Counted from the first letter of the stretch, positions 41,684-50,319 are shown. The stretch: DNA of 64,000 nt from Geodermatophilus amargosae (GCF_900116515.1 NZ_FPBA01000014.1:88278-152277), one strand, 5' to 3'. Translations and numbers: made by a program. The notes: a model not told the origin generated them from the letters alone.

Positions 41684-43479
41684 GCGCCGTCTCCCGCGGC
41701 GGTGGCCCGCCGCCGGGACGCGGCCTGCAGCAGGTGGAGGAGCAGCACCAGCGGGTGCTGGCCCGGCGCGGCCGCGACGGCCGGGACCCCGGCGTCGAGG
41801 ACGGCGTCCGCCGCCGCCGGCGTTGCGACGACCGTGCCCCGGGCGCAGTTCGCGCCCCTCAGCAGCTCGGCCACGCGCGCGGGATCCGCAGGCGTGGAGG
41901 GGTCCAGTCCCACGCCCGAGGCGTCGAGATCGACCGTTCCCTCGGGGGGCTCGTCGACGACCTGCACCGGGCTGGCTTCCCGTGCCCACTCCAGCAGCCG
42001 CGACAGGGCGGGGTCGTCCTCGGCGCGCACCGCCTCGGTCGGCAGTCGCCCCGCGTAGACGACCCCCGCGGTGGCGTCGACCGTGACCTCTCGGCCGGAC
42101 CAGCCGGCGGTGGCGCCGGTCCCGACACCCACGACGCACGGGCGTCCGAGTGCGCGGGTGACCACGGCGGCGTGCGAGGTCGAGCCGCCGAGCTCGGTGA
42201 CGACGGCGCGGGCCGCGATCATGCCCGAGATGTCCTCCGGGCTGGTCGTCGGACGGACGAGGACGACGGCCCGGCCTTCGGCGGCTGCCGCGTCGGCGGC
42301 CTCGCTGTCCCCGACGACGACGCCGGCCGCCACGCCGGGGCAGGCCGGCTCACCGCGCGCGAGGACCTCGGCGGCCTCGGCGGCCCCCGGGGCCAGCCGG
42401 GGTTGCAGGACGCTGGCGACCTGCTCGGAGGTCACCCGCTGCAGGGCGGTCATCCGGTCGACCAGGCCCGCCTCCGCGAAGTCGACCGCGGTGCGCACCG
42501 CGGCCGCCGGGGAGCGCTTGGCCGACCGGGTCTGCAGGAGGAACAGCCGTCCCCTCTCGACGGTGAACTCGATGTCCTGCACGTCGCCGTTCTCCCGCTC
42601 CAGGACGAGCCCGGCCTCGAGGAGCTCGGCGTGCACGTCCGGCAACTGCGCGGCCAGGTCGGCGAGGGTCTGCACCGCGTGGGTGCCGCTGACCACGTCC
42701 TCGCCCTGGCCGCCGGGCAACCACTCGCCATAGGGCTCCGGCGCGCCGGTGAGCGGGTCGCGGGTGAAGAAGACCCCGGTTCCGGATGCCTCGCCGAGGT
42801 TGCCGAAGACCATGGCCTGGACGGTGACCGCGGTCCCGCCCTCGTCGCTGATGCCCCAGTGCTTCCGGTAGGCGATGGCCCGGCGGGACCGCCAGGACGC
42901 GAAGACCGCGTCGATCGCCTCACGGAGCTGGTCCAGCGGCTCGCGCGGAACCTCCCGTCCGCTGTCCTCCACGACCTCCGCCCGGACGCTGTCGGCGTCC
43001 GCCCCGGGCTCCGGGTCCTCGACGTCGGCGCCGAGCACGACCTTGCCGAACTGCGCGCAGAAGCGGGTGTGGGTGTCCCGGGCGAAGCCGGGGTCCCCGG
43101 CCAGATCGGCGAGTGCCCGCTCGACCTCGTCGGTCATGCCGAGGTTCAGGACGGTGTCCATCATGCCCGGCATGCTGACCGGCGCGCCGCTGCGGACCGA
43201 CACCAGCAGCGGGGCACTCGGGTCGCCCAGTCGCCGTCCGGTCTCCTGCTCGAGCCATCTCAGGCCGTCGAGGACCGCCTGCCAGGTCTCCTCGTCCAGC
43301 CGTCCGCCGGACTGGTGGTACCGGCGGCACTCGGTGACCGGGATGGTGAACGCGGGGGGTACGCGCAGGCCCAGCCGGCGCATGCGCACGATGCCGTCGG
43401 CCTTGCCGCCGAGGCGGTCCTTGCCTGGGGACACGGAGCCGTCGAGAGGGACGACGCGCTCGCTCGTCAGCGTGGCCAT
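41680..43479 (-). CDS. PPDK-like ATP-grasp plus phosphohistidine protein lacking the PEP/pyruvate barrel
   Basis: This 599-aa protein matches the N-terminal two-thirds of pyruvate phosphate dikinase. It has GGKADGIVRMRRLGLRVPPAF (~24-44), SVRSGAPVSMPGMMDTVLNL (~94-113), SGTGVFFTRDPLTG (~232-245), DIEFTVERGRLFLLQTRSAKR (~302-322) and the phosphohistidine motif LGGSTSHAAVVTRALG (His436). The C-terminal ~140 residues do not form the PEP-binding TIM barrel with its catalytic Cys. It should therefore pass phosphate from ATP to His and then to a partner, not make PEP alone. Start ATG 43479 and BCCP2 overlap their neighbours, so it is co-translated with the carboxylase. Confidence 0.9.
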   Translation of the reverse strand: MATLTSERVVPLDGSVSPGKDRLGGKADGIVRMRRLGLRVPPAFTIPVTECRRYHQSGGRLDEETWQAVLDGLRWLEQETGRRLGDPSAPLLVSVRSGAPVSMPGMMDTVLNLGMTDEVERALADLAGDPGFARDTHTRFCAQFGKVVLGADVEDPEPGADADSVRAEVVEDSGREVPREPLDQLREAIDAVFASWRSRRAIAYRKHWGISDEGGTAVTVQAMVFGNLGEASGTGVFFTRDPLTGAPEPYGEWLPGGQGEDVVSGTHAVQTLADLAAQLPDVHAELLEAGLVLERENGDVQDIEFTVERGRLFLLQTRSAKRSPAAAVRTAVDFAEAGLVDRMTALQRVTSEQVASVLQPRLAPGAAEAAEVLARGEPACPGVAAGVVVGDSEAADAAAAEGRAVVLVRPTTSPEDISGMIAARAVVTELGGSTSHAAVVTRALGRPCVVGVGTGATAGWSGREVTVDATAGVVYAGRLPTEAVRAEDDPALSRLLEWAREASPVQVVDEPPEGTVDLDASGVGLDPSTPADPARVAELLRGANCARGTVVATPAAADAVLDAGVPAVAAAPGQHPLVLLLHLLQAASRRRATAAGDGA

Positions 43480-44084
43480 CACTCCTCCCGGGTGCGCCCG
43501 AGCATGCGGAGCAGATCCTCGTGGAGTTCGTGCCACACGACGTGGTAGCTGTCCACGCGGACGCCGCTGACGTAGTCGGTCTCGCCCGCGAGGGCCTTGT
43601 CATAGGCGTCGTCCAGACGGCGGACGTATGCCTCGAGCCGGGGCTCGGCCGCGGTGAGGCGGTCGAGGACCTTGGCCGCGCGGTCGTGCAGGTCGCCCAG
43701 CCGGTCCAGGATGCCGCGGTCGTAGTCGGGGTCGGTGTGGGTGTTGGGCACCCGTTCGCCGCCCGCGGGCATGCTCTGCCAGTCCGTCAGCAGAGCCAGC
43801 AGGTCCCGGTTGATCCGCTCGAACTTGTCCGCCGCGGTGGTGAACGCCGAGTCGTCCCGGTGCGGGGCGAACGCCTGCGGGTAGTTCTCATCCAGCCAGG
43901 CGCGGCCGCCGGGCGTCACCATGAACCTGCCCTTGGCCCCGATCGCATGCCCCTCGCCGACGGCGGACTCCAGGGCCTGCTGCACGTCCTCGGGTGACTG
44001 CCCGATCAGAGCGGCGACGGCCTCCGGAGTGGCAGCGCTCTTCACCGCGAGTCCGTGCAGCGTCAGCAGTCGCAGGTCGGTCAC
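43479..44084 (-). CDS. Winged-helix-like protein encoded with the dikinase
   Basis: This 201-aa protein has an N-terminal winged-helix-like module (LLTLHGLAVKSAATPEAVAAL, ALESAVGEGHAIGAKGRFMVTPGGRAWLDENY, ~5-70) and a helical C-terminal domain rich in charged residues (~80-200). I cannot name the family. It may be a regulator or, given its TGATG overlap with the dikinase gene, a structural partner of the phosphotransferase. GTG 44084 has a perfect GGAGGAG site. It is first in the seven-gene operon. Confidence 0.8.
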   Translation of the reverse strand: MTDLRLLTLHGLAVKSAATPEAVAALIGQSPEDVQQALESAVGEGHAIGAKGRFMVTPGGRAWLDENYPQAFAPHRDDSAFTTAADKFERINRDLLALLTDWQSMPAGGERVPNTHTDPDYDRGILDRLGDLHDRAAKVLDRLTAAEPRLEAYVRRLDDAYDKALAGETDYVSGVRVDSYHVVWHELHEDLLRMLGRTREE

Positions 44085-44096
44085 CCGCTCCTCCTA

Positions 44097-44111
44097 TACG
44101 TCCGATGTCTG
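44097..44111. promoter_or_regulatory. Candidate operator near the dikinase operon start
   Basis: TACGT-CCG-ATGTCTG lies 13 nt before the GTG of the winged-helix gene. The right half and CCG spacer match the other cluster sites; the left half has two mismatches to GACAT. Confidence 0.4.
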
Positions 44112-44312
44112 CGTCGGCGGCGTGGCCGTCGCAGCGAACCCACACCAAGCCATTGCGCAGGAGCGATGCGGGAAATAGCGTGACCCGCGCCACACTACCC
44201 GGGGCGGGGGCCGAGCGGTACCCGCCCGGTGCACCCCTCAATGACCCGACCCTTGCGTGACGGCCGTGCGGCCATGGCCCGCACGAGCGTCGGCGGACCG
44301 ACTGGAGGAACG

Positions 44313-45116
44313 GTGGACAGCAGCAGGTTGAACGGCAGGCTCGACGGCAAGGTCGCGGTCATCACGGGTGCCAGCACCGGGATCGGCCGCGCGGCGTTCG
44401 AGATGTTCGCCGCCGCCGGGGCCAAGGTCGTCGGGGCCGCGCGGACCCAGTCCAACCTCGACGAGGCCGTCAAGGCGGTGGAGGGCCTCGGGGGCGAGGC
44501 GGTGGCGGTGTCGGCGGATCTCGCGTCGGACGCCGCGGCGGCCACGGTCATCGACGCCGCGGTGTCGAACTTCGGCGGCATCGACATCCTGGTCAACAAC
44601 GCCGGTGTGGGGTACTCGTACCGCAGTGTGCGGCCGGGGTCGATGAACGCCATCGGCGACTCCACCGCCGAGGAGTGGGACCACGTCATGTCGATCAACC
44701 TCGGTGCCGTGGTCAACTGCAGCCGCCACGCGATCCCCAAGCTGCAGGAGCGGGGTGGTGGCGCCGTCGTCAACGTGGCCAGCGTGCTGGGCCTCGTCGG
44801 CAACCCCGATGCGCACGCCTACACCGCGGCCAAGGGCGCGATCATCAACCTGACCCGCTCGATGGCCGTCGCGTACGGCAAGGACGGGATCCGGACGAAC
44901 GTGGTGTGCCCCGGCTACACCGAGACCCCGCTCGTCGAGGAGTACATCGACTACCTCAACAGCGAGGAGAACCGGTTCAACTGGAACCCGATGGGCCGGA
45001 TGGGGACCTCGGAGGAGATCGCCTACGGCCTGCTCTACCTTGCCTCGGACGAGGCCCGGTACTGCAACGGCGCCATCCTGACCATCGACGGCGGGATGAT
45101 CTGCAAGCCGAGCTGA
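44313..45116 (+). CDS. SDR dehydrogenase (classical YxxxK type)
   Basis: This 267-aa classical short-chain dehydrogenase has the cofactor motif TGASTGIG (~18-25), NNAG (~93-96), a catalytic Ser in NVASVLG and YTAAK. It would oxidise a secondary alcohol to a ketone or the reverse, with NAD(P). I prefer GTG 44313 because GGAGGA lies just upstream; ATGs at 44241 and 44274 are alternatives. It is divergent from the dikinase operon and convergent with a thiolase, so a first step that produces the ketone substrate is a plausible role. Confidence 0.88.
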   Translation: MDSSRLNGRLDGKVAVITGASTGIGRAAFEMFAAAGAKVVGAARTQSNLDEAVKAVEGLGGEAVAVSADLASDAAAATVIDAAVSNFGGIDILVNNAGVGYSYRSVRPGSMNAIGDSTAEEWDHVMSINLGAVVNCSRHAIPKLQERGGGAVVNVASVLGLVGNPDAHAYTAAKGAIINLTRSMAVAYGKDGIRTNVVCPGYTETPLVEEYIDYLNSEENRFNWNPMGRMGTSEEIAYGLLYLASDEARYCNGAILTIDGGMICKPS

Positions 45117-45131
45117 CCGCTCCAGGGCCGG

Positions 45132-45163
45132 TCGGGGTCACACCGACAGCAGGGTGACCCCGA
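45132..45163. terminator. Hairpin between convergent SDR and thiolase genes
   Basis: 10-bp arms TCGGGGTCAC (45132-45141) and GTGACCCCGA (45154-45163) with a 12-nt loop. It overlaps the last codons of the thiolase gene and could act in both directions. Confidence 0.5.
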
Positions 45164-46334
45164 TCGCCGCCGAGTCGTTGTCCAGGTAGCCGCCGGCGTT
45201 CTCGGCCAGGGCGACCCTGGCCCCCGGGACCTGCCGGTCGCCGGACCGTCCCCGCAACTGGTCCACCAGCTCCACGAGCTGTGCGCACCCGGTCGCGCCG
45301 ATGGGGTGGCCCCGCGAGAGCAGCCCGCCCCCGGTGTTGACGGGGATCCGGCCGCCCAGCGCCGTGTCGCCCGAGGCGAGGAGCTTCGGCCCCTCCCCGC
45401 GGCCGCACAGCCCCAGCTGCTCGTAGACGATGAGCTCGGCGGGCGCGGCCCCGTCGTGCACCTCGGCGACGTGCACGTCCTCCGGGCCGAGCCCGGCGCC
45501 CTCGTAGGCCGCCTGCGCGGCCAGCGTGACCCCCGGGGATTCGCCGGTTACGCGGTCCGTGCCGGACCTCAGCTCGCAGGCGCGCACCCGGACCTCGCCG
45601 CCGCCGTGCCGCCGGGTGAACGCCTCGGAACACACCACGATCGCCGCGGCGCCGTCGCCCACGGGGGAACACATCAGCAACCGCAGCGGAGCGGAGATGA
45701 CCCGACTGGCCAGGACCTCCTCGCGGGTCACCCCATTGCGGTACTGCGCCTTCGGGTTCAGCGCGCCATGGCGGCCGTTCTTCACCGCGACGTCCGCGAA
45801 GTCGGCCTCGGTCGCCCCGGACTCCCGGGAGTACTCCATCGCCATGGCCGCATAGACGTCCATGAAGTAGGACTTGGGCCCGGCCGGGACCTGGTCCGCG
45901 GTAGTGCGACCGCCGAGGGTGGGCGGCTCCGACAGGTCGATCGCCGTGCCGATCGCGGCCAGTGGGCGGGCCTTGTCCGCGTGCGTGAGCTTCTCCGCGC
46001 CCACAGCCAGCGCGACGTCGGCGGCGCCGGACTCGACCGCCATGCAGGCCAGCCGGAAGGCGGTCGTGGCGGACGCGCACGCGTTCTCGACGTTGACGAC
46101 GGGGCGGCCGAGCAGCCCGGTGTGGCGGAGGGCGGACTGTCCGCGCACCATCTCCTGTCCCGAGATGAGTCCTTCCGCGGCGTTGCCGAAGAACACCATC
46201 TGGACGTCCTGCGGGCTGAGGGCCGCGTCGGCCAGCGCGTCGCGGACGGCTTCCTCCGCGAGGCTCCTCAGCGTCCGGCCGGGGATCTTGCCGAAGGCGG
46301 TGATCGCCGCTCCGGCTATCCGGACCTCGGTCAT
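45138..46334 (-). CDS. Thiolase superfamily protein (SCP-x/lipid-transfer thiolase type)
   Basis: This 398-aa protein is of the non-decarboxylating thiolase-like SCP-x branch. It has the Cys in VNVENACASATTAFR (~residue 85), VHDGAAPAE and the His motif NTGGGLLSRGHPIGATG (~320-336). The third catalytic region differs from FadA-type thiolases, as in SCP-x-like enzymes that cleave branched or unusual 3-ketoacyl-CoA. ATG 46334 has GGAGGGAG upstream; an in-frame ATG at 46370 is weaker. It may handle a second ketoacyl-CoA in the pathway. Confidence 0.9.
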   Translation of the reverse strand: MTEVRIAGAAITAFGKIPGRTLRSLAEEAVRDALADAALSPQDVQMVFFGNAAEGLISGQEMVRGQSALRHTGLLGRPVVNVENACASATTAFRLACMAVESGAADVALAVGAEKLTHADKARPLAAIGTAIDLSEPPTLGGRTTADQVPAGPKSYFMDVYAAMAMEYSRESGATEADFADVAVKNGRHGALNPKAQYRNGVTREEVLASRVISAPLRLLMCSPVGDGAAAIVVCSEAFTRRHGGGEVRVRACELRSGTDRVTGESPGVTLAAQAAYEGAGLGPEDVHVAEVHDGAAPAELIVYEQLGLCGRGEGPKLLASGDTALGGRIPVNTGGGLLSRGHPIGATGCAQLVELVDQLRGRSGDRQVPGARVALAENAGGYLDNDSAAIGVTLLSV

Positions 46335-46439
46335 GGGGAGCTCCCTCCGTGCGCAGGGCGTCGTCGTCACGGTAACCCGGTCGGCGCGGACCGGTGGGGT
46401 CGCGGCGGCTGGGCTTCACTGCCGCGGCCGAGGCGTCTC

Positions 46440-46700
46440 ACCGCGTCCGGGTGCTCGCGGGCACGGCCGGCCAGGGTGACCGCCGGGAGGATGCCGAGGA
46501 TTCCCGCGAGGTGGACCGCCCCCACCGGCTCGTCCAGGAGGCAGGCGTCGAGCGCCAGTGCGACGAGCATCTGCAGGGCCGGCGGGGCGGCCATCCTGCT
46601 GGCACCGTCCTGGGCCAGCGCCGCGTACCTGCAGGCGGTGGCCGTACCCATGGTGCCGCCGGCGACCCCCAGCCACATCCACTGCCTCGCGTCGAGCGGC
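46440..46700 (-). pseudogene. DMT/EamA transporter fragment
   Basis: The translation WMWLGVAGGTMGTATACRYA, then ALQMLVALALDACLLDEPVG and AGILGILPAVTLAGR resemble the last three TM helices of an EamA-type drug/metabolite transporter. The rest of the ~300-aa protein is missing or out of frame. It is a remnant in the ~980-nt gap between the thiolase and SGNH genes. Confidence 0.5.
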
Positions 46701-47159
46701 GGGATGCCCTGCACCCCGGCGGCGTCCGGCGACGAAGACGAGCAGCAGCAGGGCTCCACACCCGCCCGCGCAGGAGCTGAGGACGGTCCCCCAGGCGGAC
46801 GCCGGGGCGGCGGTGCAAGCGGTTCCATTGAAGGTGACATGGAACCGGACCACGCGGTGGGACGGGGATCCGTCGCCTTGCTGCCCGCGGGAGGTCTCCG
46901 GACCGGGATCCCCGCCGGTTACTCCGCCCCAGACCGTCCCCATCCCTGAGCCATGAGATCGCTTCGGGGAGATGACCGTGGGGCGTCCTGCAGGGACTGT
47001 TCCGACCTCGATCGACCCGCGAGGGCGGGTGGCGGAGCCGGCCGCGGCCCTCCGCACGGCCCCAGCCCGATGGAGGTCCATGCCCCGGCCTTCGGGAGCG
47101 AGATGAAGGGCAAAGATCATCCTTTCGCCGTACCGGTGGTGGCGCTGGTCCTCTTCGCG

Positions 47160-47264
47160 GTTCCCCTTCCGGTACAGGTGCTCGAGGTGCTCGTGCACCG
47201 TCCGAGGCGACGTGTGCGAGCCGTCGACCTGAGCGAGGAGCCGGGAGTCCGGCACGCACGACAC
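47160..47264 (-). pseudogene. LuxR-type HTH remnant
   Basis: A short minus-strand stretch encodes SHTSPRTVHEHLEHLYRKGN, the recognition-helix half of a LuxR HTH. No other part of the regulator is present. Confidence 0.35.
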
Positions 47265-47311
47265 CCGCGCGGCAGGCGGTGGCGCCCCGGAGTCGAGCGC
47301 AGGATGGTTTC

Positions 47312-48052
47312 GTGCCCCCTGATCCGCGACCGTTCCCTGTTGCTGCGGGACCGTTCTACGTCGCCCTGGGTGACTCCATCTCCATCGACGACTACGCGGG
47401 CGGACCCGGTCGGGGAGGGGCCAGCCTGCTGTTCCGCAACCGCGACGACGACTTTCCCGACTGGCGCGGCCGCGACCTCCTCACGGTGGACCCCGGGACC
47501 ACCTTCGCCCTGTTGGCCACGGACGGCGCGACGACCCGCACGCTGCTGCAGGCGCAACTCCGTCGTCTGCGGGCGCTGCCGGAACGGCCCACGGTGGTCA
47601 CGCTCACGATCGGGGGCAACGACCTGCTGTCGGTGTACGGGGACAGCGCCGCAGCTCGAGAGGTCGTCGCTCGCGTCGAGGCGGCCGTCGACGGCGCACT
47701 GGCTGAAATCGCCGGCCTCGTGGCGCCCGGCGGTCGGATCGTCGTCGGGACCGTCTACGACCCGAGCGACGGCACGGGGGACGCCGTCCGGCTGGGGCTG
47801 CCGCCCTGGACCGACGCCGTCGCGGTGATCGACGAACTCAACCAGGCGCTGCGCGGTGTCGCCGGGCGGCACGGTGCTGCGGTGGCCGACATCGCGGGGA
47901 CCTTCCACGGTCACGGGCTCCGGGCGGGTGACCCTGCGCGGCCCGAGGCCCGTCCGGCGGAGCGGGACCTGTGGTTCTGCCGCCTCATCGAACCGAACGC
48001 CTGGGGAGCCGGTGGCGTCCGGACGGCCTTCTGGACAGCGCTGCACGCATGA
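47312..48052 (+). CDS. SGNH/GDSL-family hydrolase
   Basis: This 246-aa esterase/lipase-fold protein has block I ALGDSISIDDYAGG (~17-30, Ser nucleophile), block III TLTIGGNDLLS (~100-110) and a C-terminal EPNAWGAGGVRTAFW where the usual DxxH is replaced by a variant also seen in related actinobacterial proteins. It lacks a signal peptide. GTG 47312 has AGGATGG four nt upstream, better than an in-frame GTG at 47279. The substrate is unknown. It stands alone among decayed genes. Confidence 0.82.
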   Translation: MPPDPRPFPVAAGPFYVALGDSISIDDYAGGPGRGGASLLFRNRDDDFPDWRGRDLLTVDPGTTFALLATDGATTRTLLQAQLRRLRALPERPTVVTLTIGGNDLLSVYGDSAAAREVVARVEAAVDGALAEIAGLVAPGGRIVVGTVYDPSDGTGDAVRLGLPPWTDAVAVIDELNQALRGVAGRHGAAVADIAGTFHGHGLRAGDPARPEARPAERDLWFCRLIEPNAWGAGGVRTAFWTALHA

Positions 48053-48107
48053 CAGCGGTGGTCCACCGTCCGACGCCGGCGGAGGGGGTGGTCCCGAGTG
48101 TCGGGGG

Positions 48108-48330
48108 CTCGACCGATGGACGGTGGCGCGGCAGTTCCCGGTGGCGTTCGGCACCGGCCCCACTCGGTGCCGGACCACGTGCCTGCTGGACCTGGCTCGC
48201 AGTCCGGTGGTCGGCGGTCGACCGCTGGACGTGGCCGCCGCGGCGGCTGAGTTCGCCGACCAGGGCCACCTCACCCGGCTGTTCCACAGGCGCGTACGGG
48301 ATGACGCCGGCCGCGTGGCCGTGCCTCCGG
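48108..48330 (+). pseudogene. AraC-family HTH remnant
   Basis: One frame encodes VARQFPVAFGTGPTRCRT, then LLDLARSPVVGGRPLDVAAA, then EFADQGHLTRLFHRRV. This is the double HTH of AraC regulators with a damaged middle. The ligand domain is absent. It lies in the ~620-nt gap between the SGNH hydrolase and amidase genes, followed by repeat copy 2. Confidence 0.6.
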
Positions 48331-48400
48331 CGGAGCGCTCGAGGGTGCGCGGACGGCGCCGGGCGACCTCCGAGGCCTGGACACGGAAGCGCCCCGGGCT

Positions 48401-48464
48401 CCTGATCTGCAGGAACACCGGGACGATGCTGTGTCGGAGGGGCGACTCGGTACATACGCACACG
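48401..48464 (+). repeat. Dispersed intergenic repeat, copy 2 (long form)
   Basis: The core lies at 48431-48464 and ends TACATACGCACACG. About 30 nt before it (CTGCAGGAACACCGGGACGA) also match copy 3, so the full unit is about 62 bp. Confidence 0.75.
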
Positions 48465-48676
48465 CCTGCGCCCGGTGCTCGGCTGATCCGGGCTCGCCGG
48501 GGCTCACATCCGAGAGATGACCAGTCCGCCCCCGAACCTGTGGGCAACCCGTCCGCCTGACGGGCCCCGGTCCGTCCTGGATCCGGCTCTTGGCGTGGGA
48601 GCAGGGGATGCGGGGGACCGTCCAACCATGAGCCGGGGCGCTTGCGGTCGTCACGGCACTGCGGCGCCCTGCGCGG

Positions 48677-50155
48677 TCAGCTGAGCGGTCGGTGCGCGCA
48701 CCGGGCGTAGGCGTCGTGCCAGGGCCGCAAGCGTTCGTAGACCGCGCTCGCGGCGAGCACGTCGGCGTCGCCGTAGCGACGTCCGATCAACTGCATGCCG
48801 ACCGGCAGCCCGTCGACATCCCCGGCCGGAACCGAGGCGGCCGGATGACCGGAGAAGTTGACGACATAGGTGAGGCACCAGCCGATGAGCGGGTCGACGT
48901 CCACGCCCTCGATGGTCCTGGGGCCGACCGTGTTGCCGTCCTCGGCATTGGTCACGGGCAGCGCGGCAAGGGTCGGGGTGACCAGCAGGTCGTGGGAGCG
49001 CAGCACCTGCTGGATCCGGTCGTAGACGTGGGTGCGCATGCGCTGGTCGCGCAGCACGTCCTGGGCACTGAGCCGGTAGCCCTTGTCGATCCAGCGCAGG
49101 TACTCCGGTGGGAAGTCGTCCCGGTGCTCGCCGAGCAGGTCGATGCCCTGCGCGCTGAGTCCCTCGAGGCCCTCGATGTTGAGCGGCATGATCAGACGGC
49201 ACCACAGGTCGCTCAGCTCGCGCTGGTCGTGGTCGAACGCGAGGTCGACCTGCTCGACGGAGGCGCCCGCCTCCTCGAACGCCCGCACCGCTCGCTCCAC
49301 GACGGCGGCGACCCGGCGGTCGACCGGGATGCCCCCCAGGGTGGCGCTGAGGGCGATGCGCCATCCGCTGATCGACCGGCGGGTGGCTCCCGCGAAGGAG
49401 ACGGGGTCGTCGAGGGCGAAGGGGTCCCGGTCGTCGTAGCCGGCGAGCACGTCGAGGGCGAGGGCGGCGTCGTCCACGGTGCGGGTCAACGCCCCTTCGA
49501 AGAGGAACGGGTTGATCGAGCCGAAGGCGTTCGGCCGCGCCGTGTAGGGCACGCGGCCGAAGGAGGCCTTGTAGCCGTACAGGCCGCACCAGGAGGCGGG
49601 GATGCGGATGGAGCCACCGCCGTCGGTGCCCTCTGCCAGGGGCAGCAGCCCGTCCGCGACGGCGGCTGCGCTGCCGCCCGAGGAGCCGCCGGTGTTCTTC
49701 GTAGTGTCGAAGGGGTTGCGGGACGGGCCGAACAGGTAGTTGTCACACGTGCCGCGGAAGCCCATGACGGGGCTGTTGGTCTTGCCGAGGAGGACGGCGC
49801 CAGCGGCTTCCATCCGCTCCGCGTACGTGCAGTAGGCGGGGACGCTGAAGCTCCCCAGCGCACGTATCCCACCGAAGGTCGCCGGCCATCCGGGCTTGAA
49901 GTCGAACAGGTCCTTGATGGCGGTCGGGACCCCGTGCAGGGGCCCGAGCGCCGCGCCGGACGTCACCGCCCGCTCGGCCTCCCGCGCCCGCTCACGAGCC
50001 TCGTCGAACGCGGTGAAGACGAGTGCGTTCAGGCTGGGGTTCCGTTCCTCGATGCGGGTGATGGCGGCGTCGATGACCTCGACGGGGGAGAGGTCACGGC
50101 GTCGGATGCGGGCGGCCAGCTCGGTCGCGGTGGCGTAGGCCAGGTCGTCGGACAT
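48677..50155 (-). CDS. Amidase signature family protein
   Basis: This 492-aa hydrolase has the complete Ser-cisSer-Lys triad of the amidase signature family: Lys in PTAIKDLFD (~80), cis-Ser in NTGGSSGGSAAAVA (~155-168) and the nucleophile region GTDGGGSIRIPA (~175-186). It hydrolyses an amide in the cytosol; the family covers many substrates, and no partner gene narrows it. It is monocistronic, with no adjacent gene on the strand within 500 nt. It is not GatA, as no gatC or gatB lies near. Confidence 0.92.
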   Translation of the reverse strand: MSDDLAYATATELAARIRRRDLSPVEVIDAAITRIEERNPSLNALVFTAFDEARERAREAERAVTSGAALGPLHGVPTAIKDLFDFKPGWPATFGGIRALGSFSVPAYCTYAERMEAAGAVLLGKTNSPVMGFRGTCDNYLFGPSRNPFDTTKNTGGSSGGSAAAVADGLLPLAEGTDGGGSIRIPASWCGLYGYKASFGRVPYTARPNAFGSINPFLFEGALTRTVDDAALALDVLAGYDDRDPFALDDPVSFAGATRRSISGWRIALSATLGGIPVDRRVAAVVERAVRAFEEAGASVEQVDLAFDHDQRELSDLWCRLIMPLNIEGLEGLSAQGIDLLGEHRDDFPPEYLRWIDKGYRLSAQDVLRDQRMRTHVYDRIQQVLRSHDLLVTPTLAALPVTNAEDGNTVGPRTIEGVDVDPLIGWCLTYVVNFSGHPAASVPAGDVDGLPVGMQLIGRRYGDADVLAASAVYERLRPWHDAYARCAHRPLS

Positions 50156-50319
50156 CGTCGTCCGCCCCTTCGTCAGCCGGGCACGTTGAGGGGACGGAGT
50201 CTGCCGAGCCTCATCGGCCGCGACAAGGTCGGAGAACCGCCTACCGGCACAGCAGGGCGTCGTAGAGGAACTCGATCAGTTGGTGGACCGGGGCCACGCC
50301 CAGGATCCCGGACCTCGGT

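Noticed and set aside
39690..42086. 798-codon plus-strand frame across the biotin carboxylase genes
   Set aside because: It is antisense to three well-defined genes with clear catalytic motifs.
33685..43479. Phenylphosphate synthase/carboxylase for phenol
   Set aside because: The split dikinase is reminiscent, but no UbiD-type phenylphosphate carboxylase or CBS-domain subunit is present, and the 521-aa protein is not recognisably PpsA.
26873..44084. Ordinary pyruvate carboxylase plus PPDK for anaplerosis
   Set aside because: Both PycB homologues lack the carbamylated Lys, the dikinase lacks the PEP barrel, and thiolases and CoA ligases are embedded; the simple reading does not fit.
25391..46334. 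Known acetone carboxylase (AcxABC) or acetophenone carboxylase (Apc)
   Set aside because: No hydantoinase-like large subunits are present; the carboxylation genes are biotin-dependent instead.
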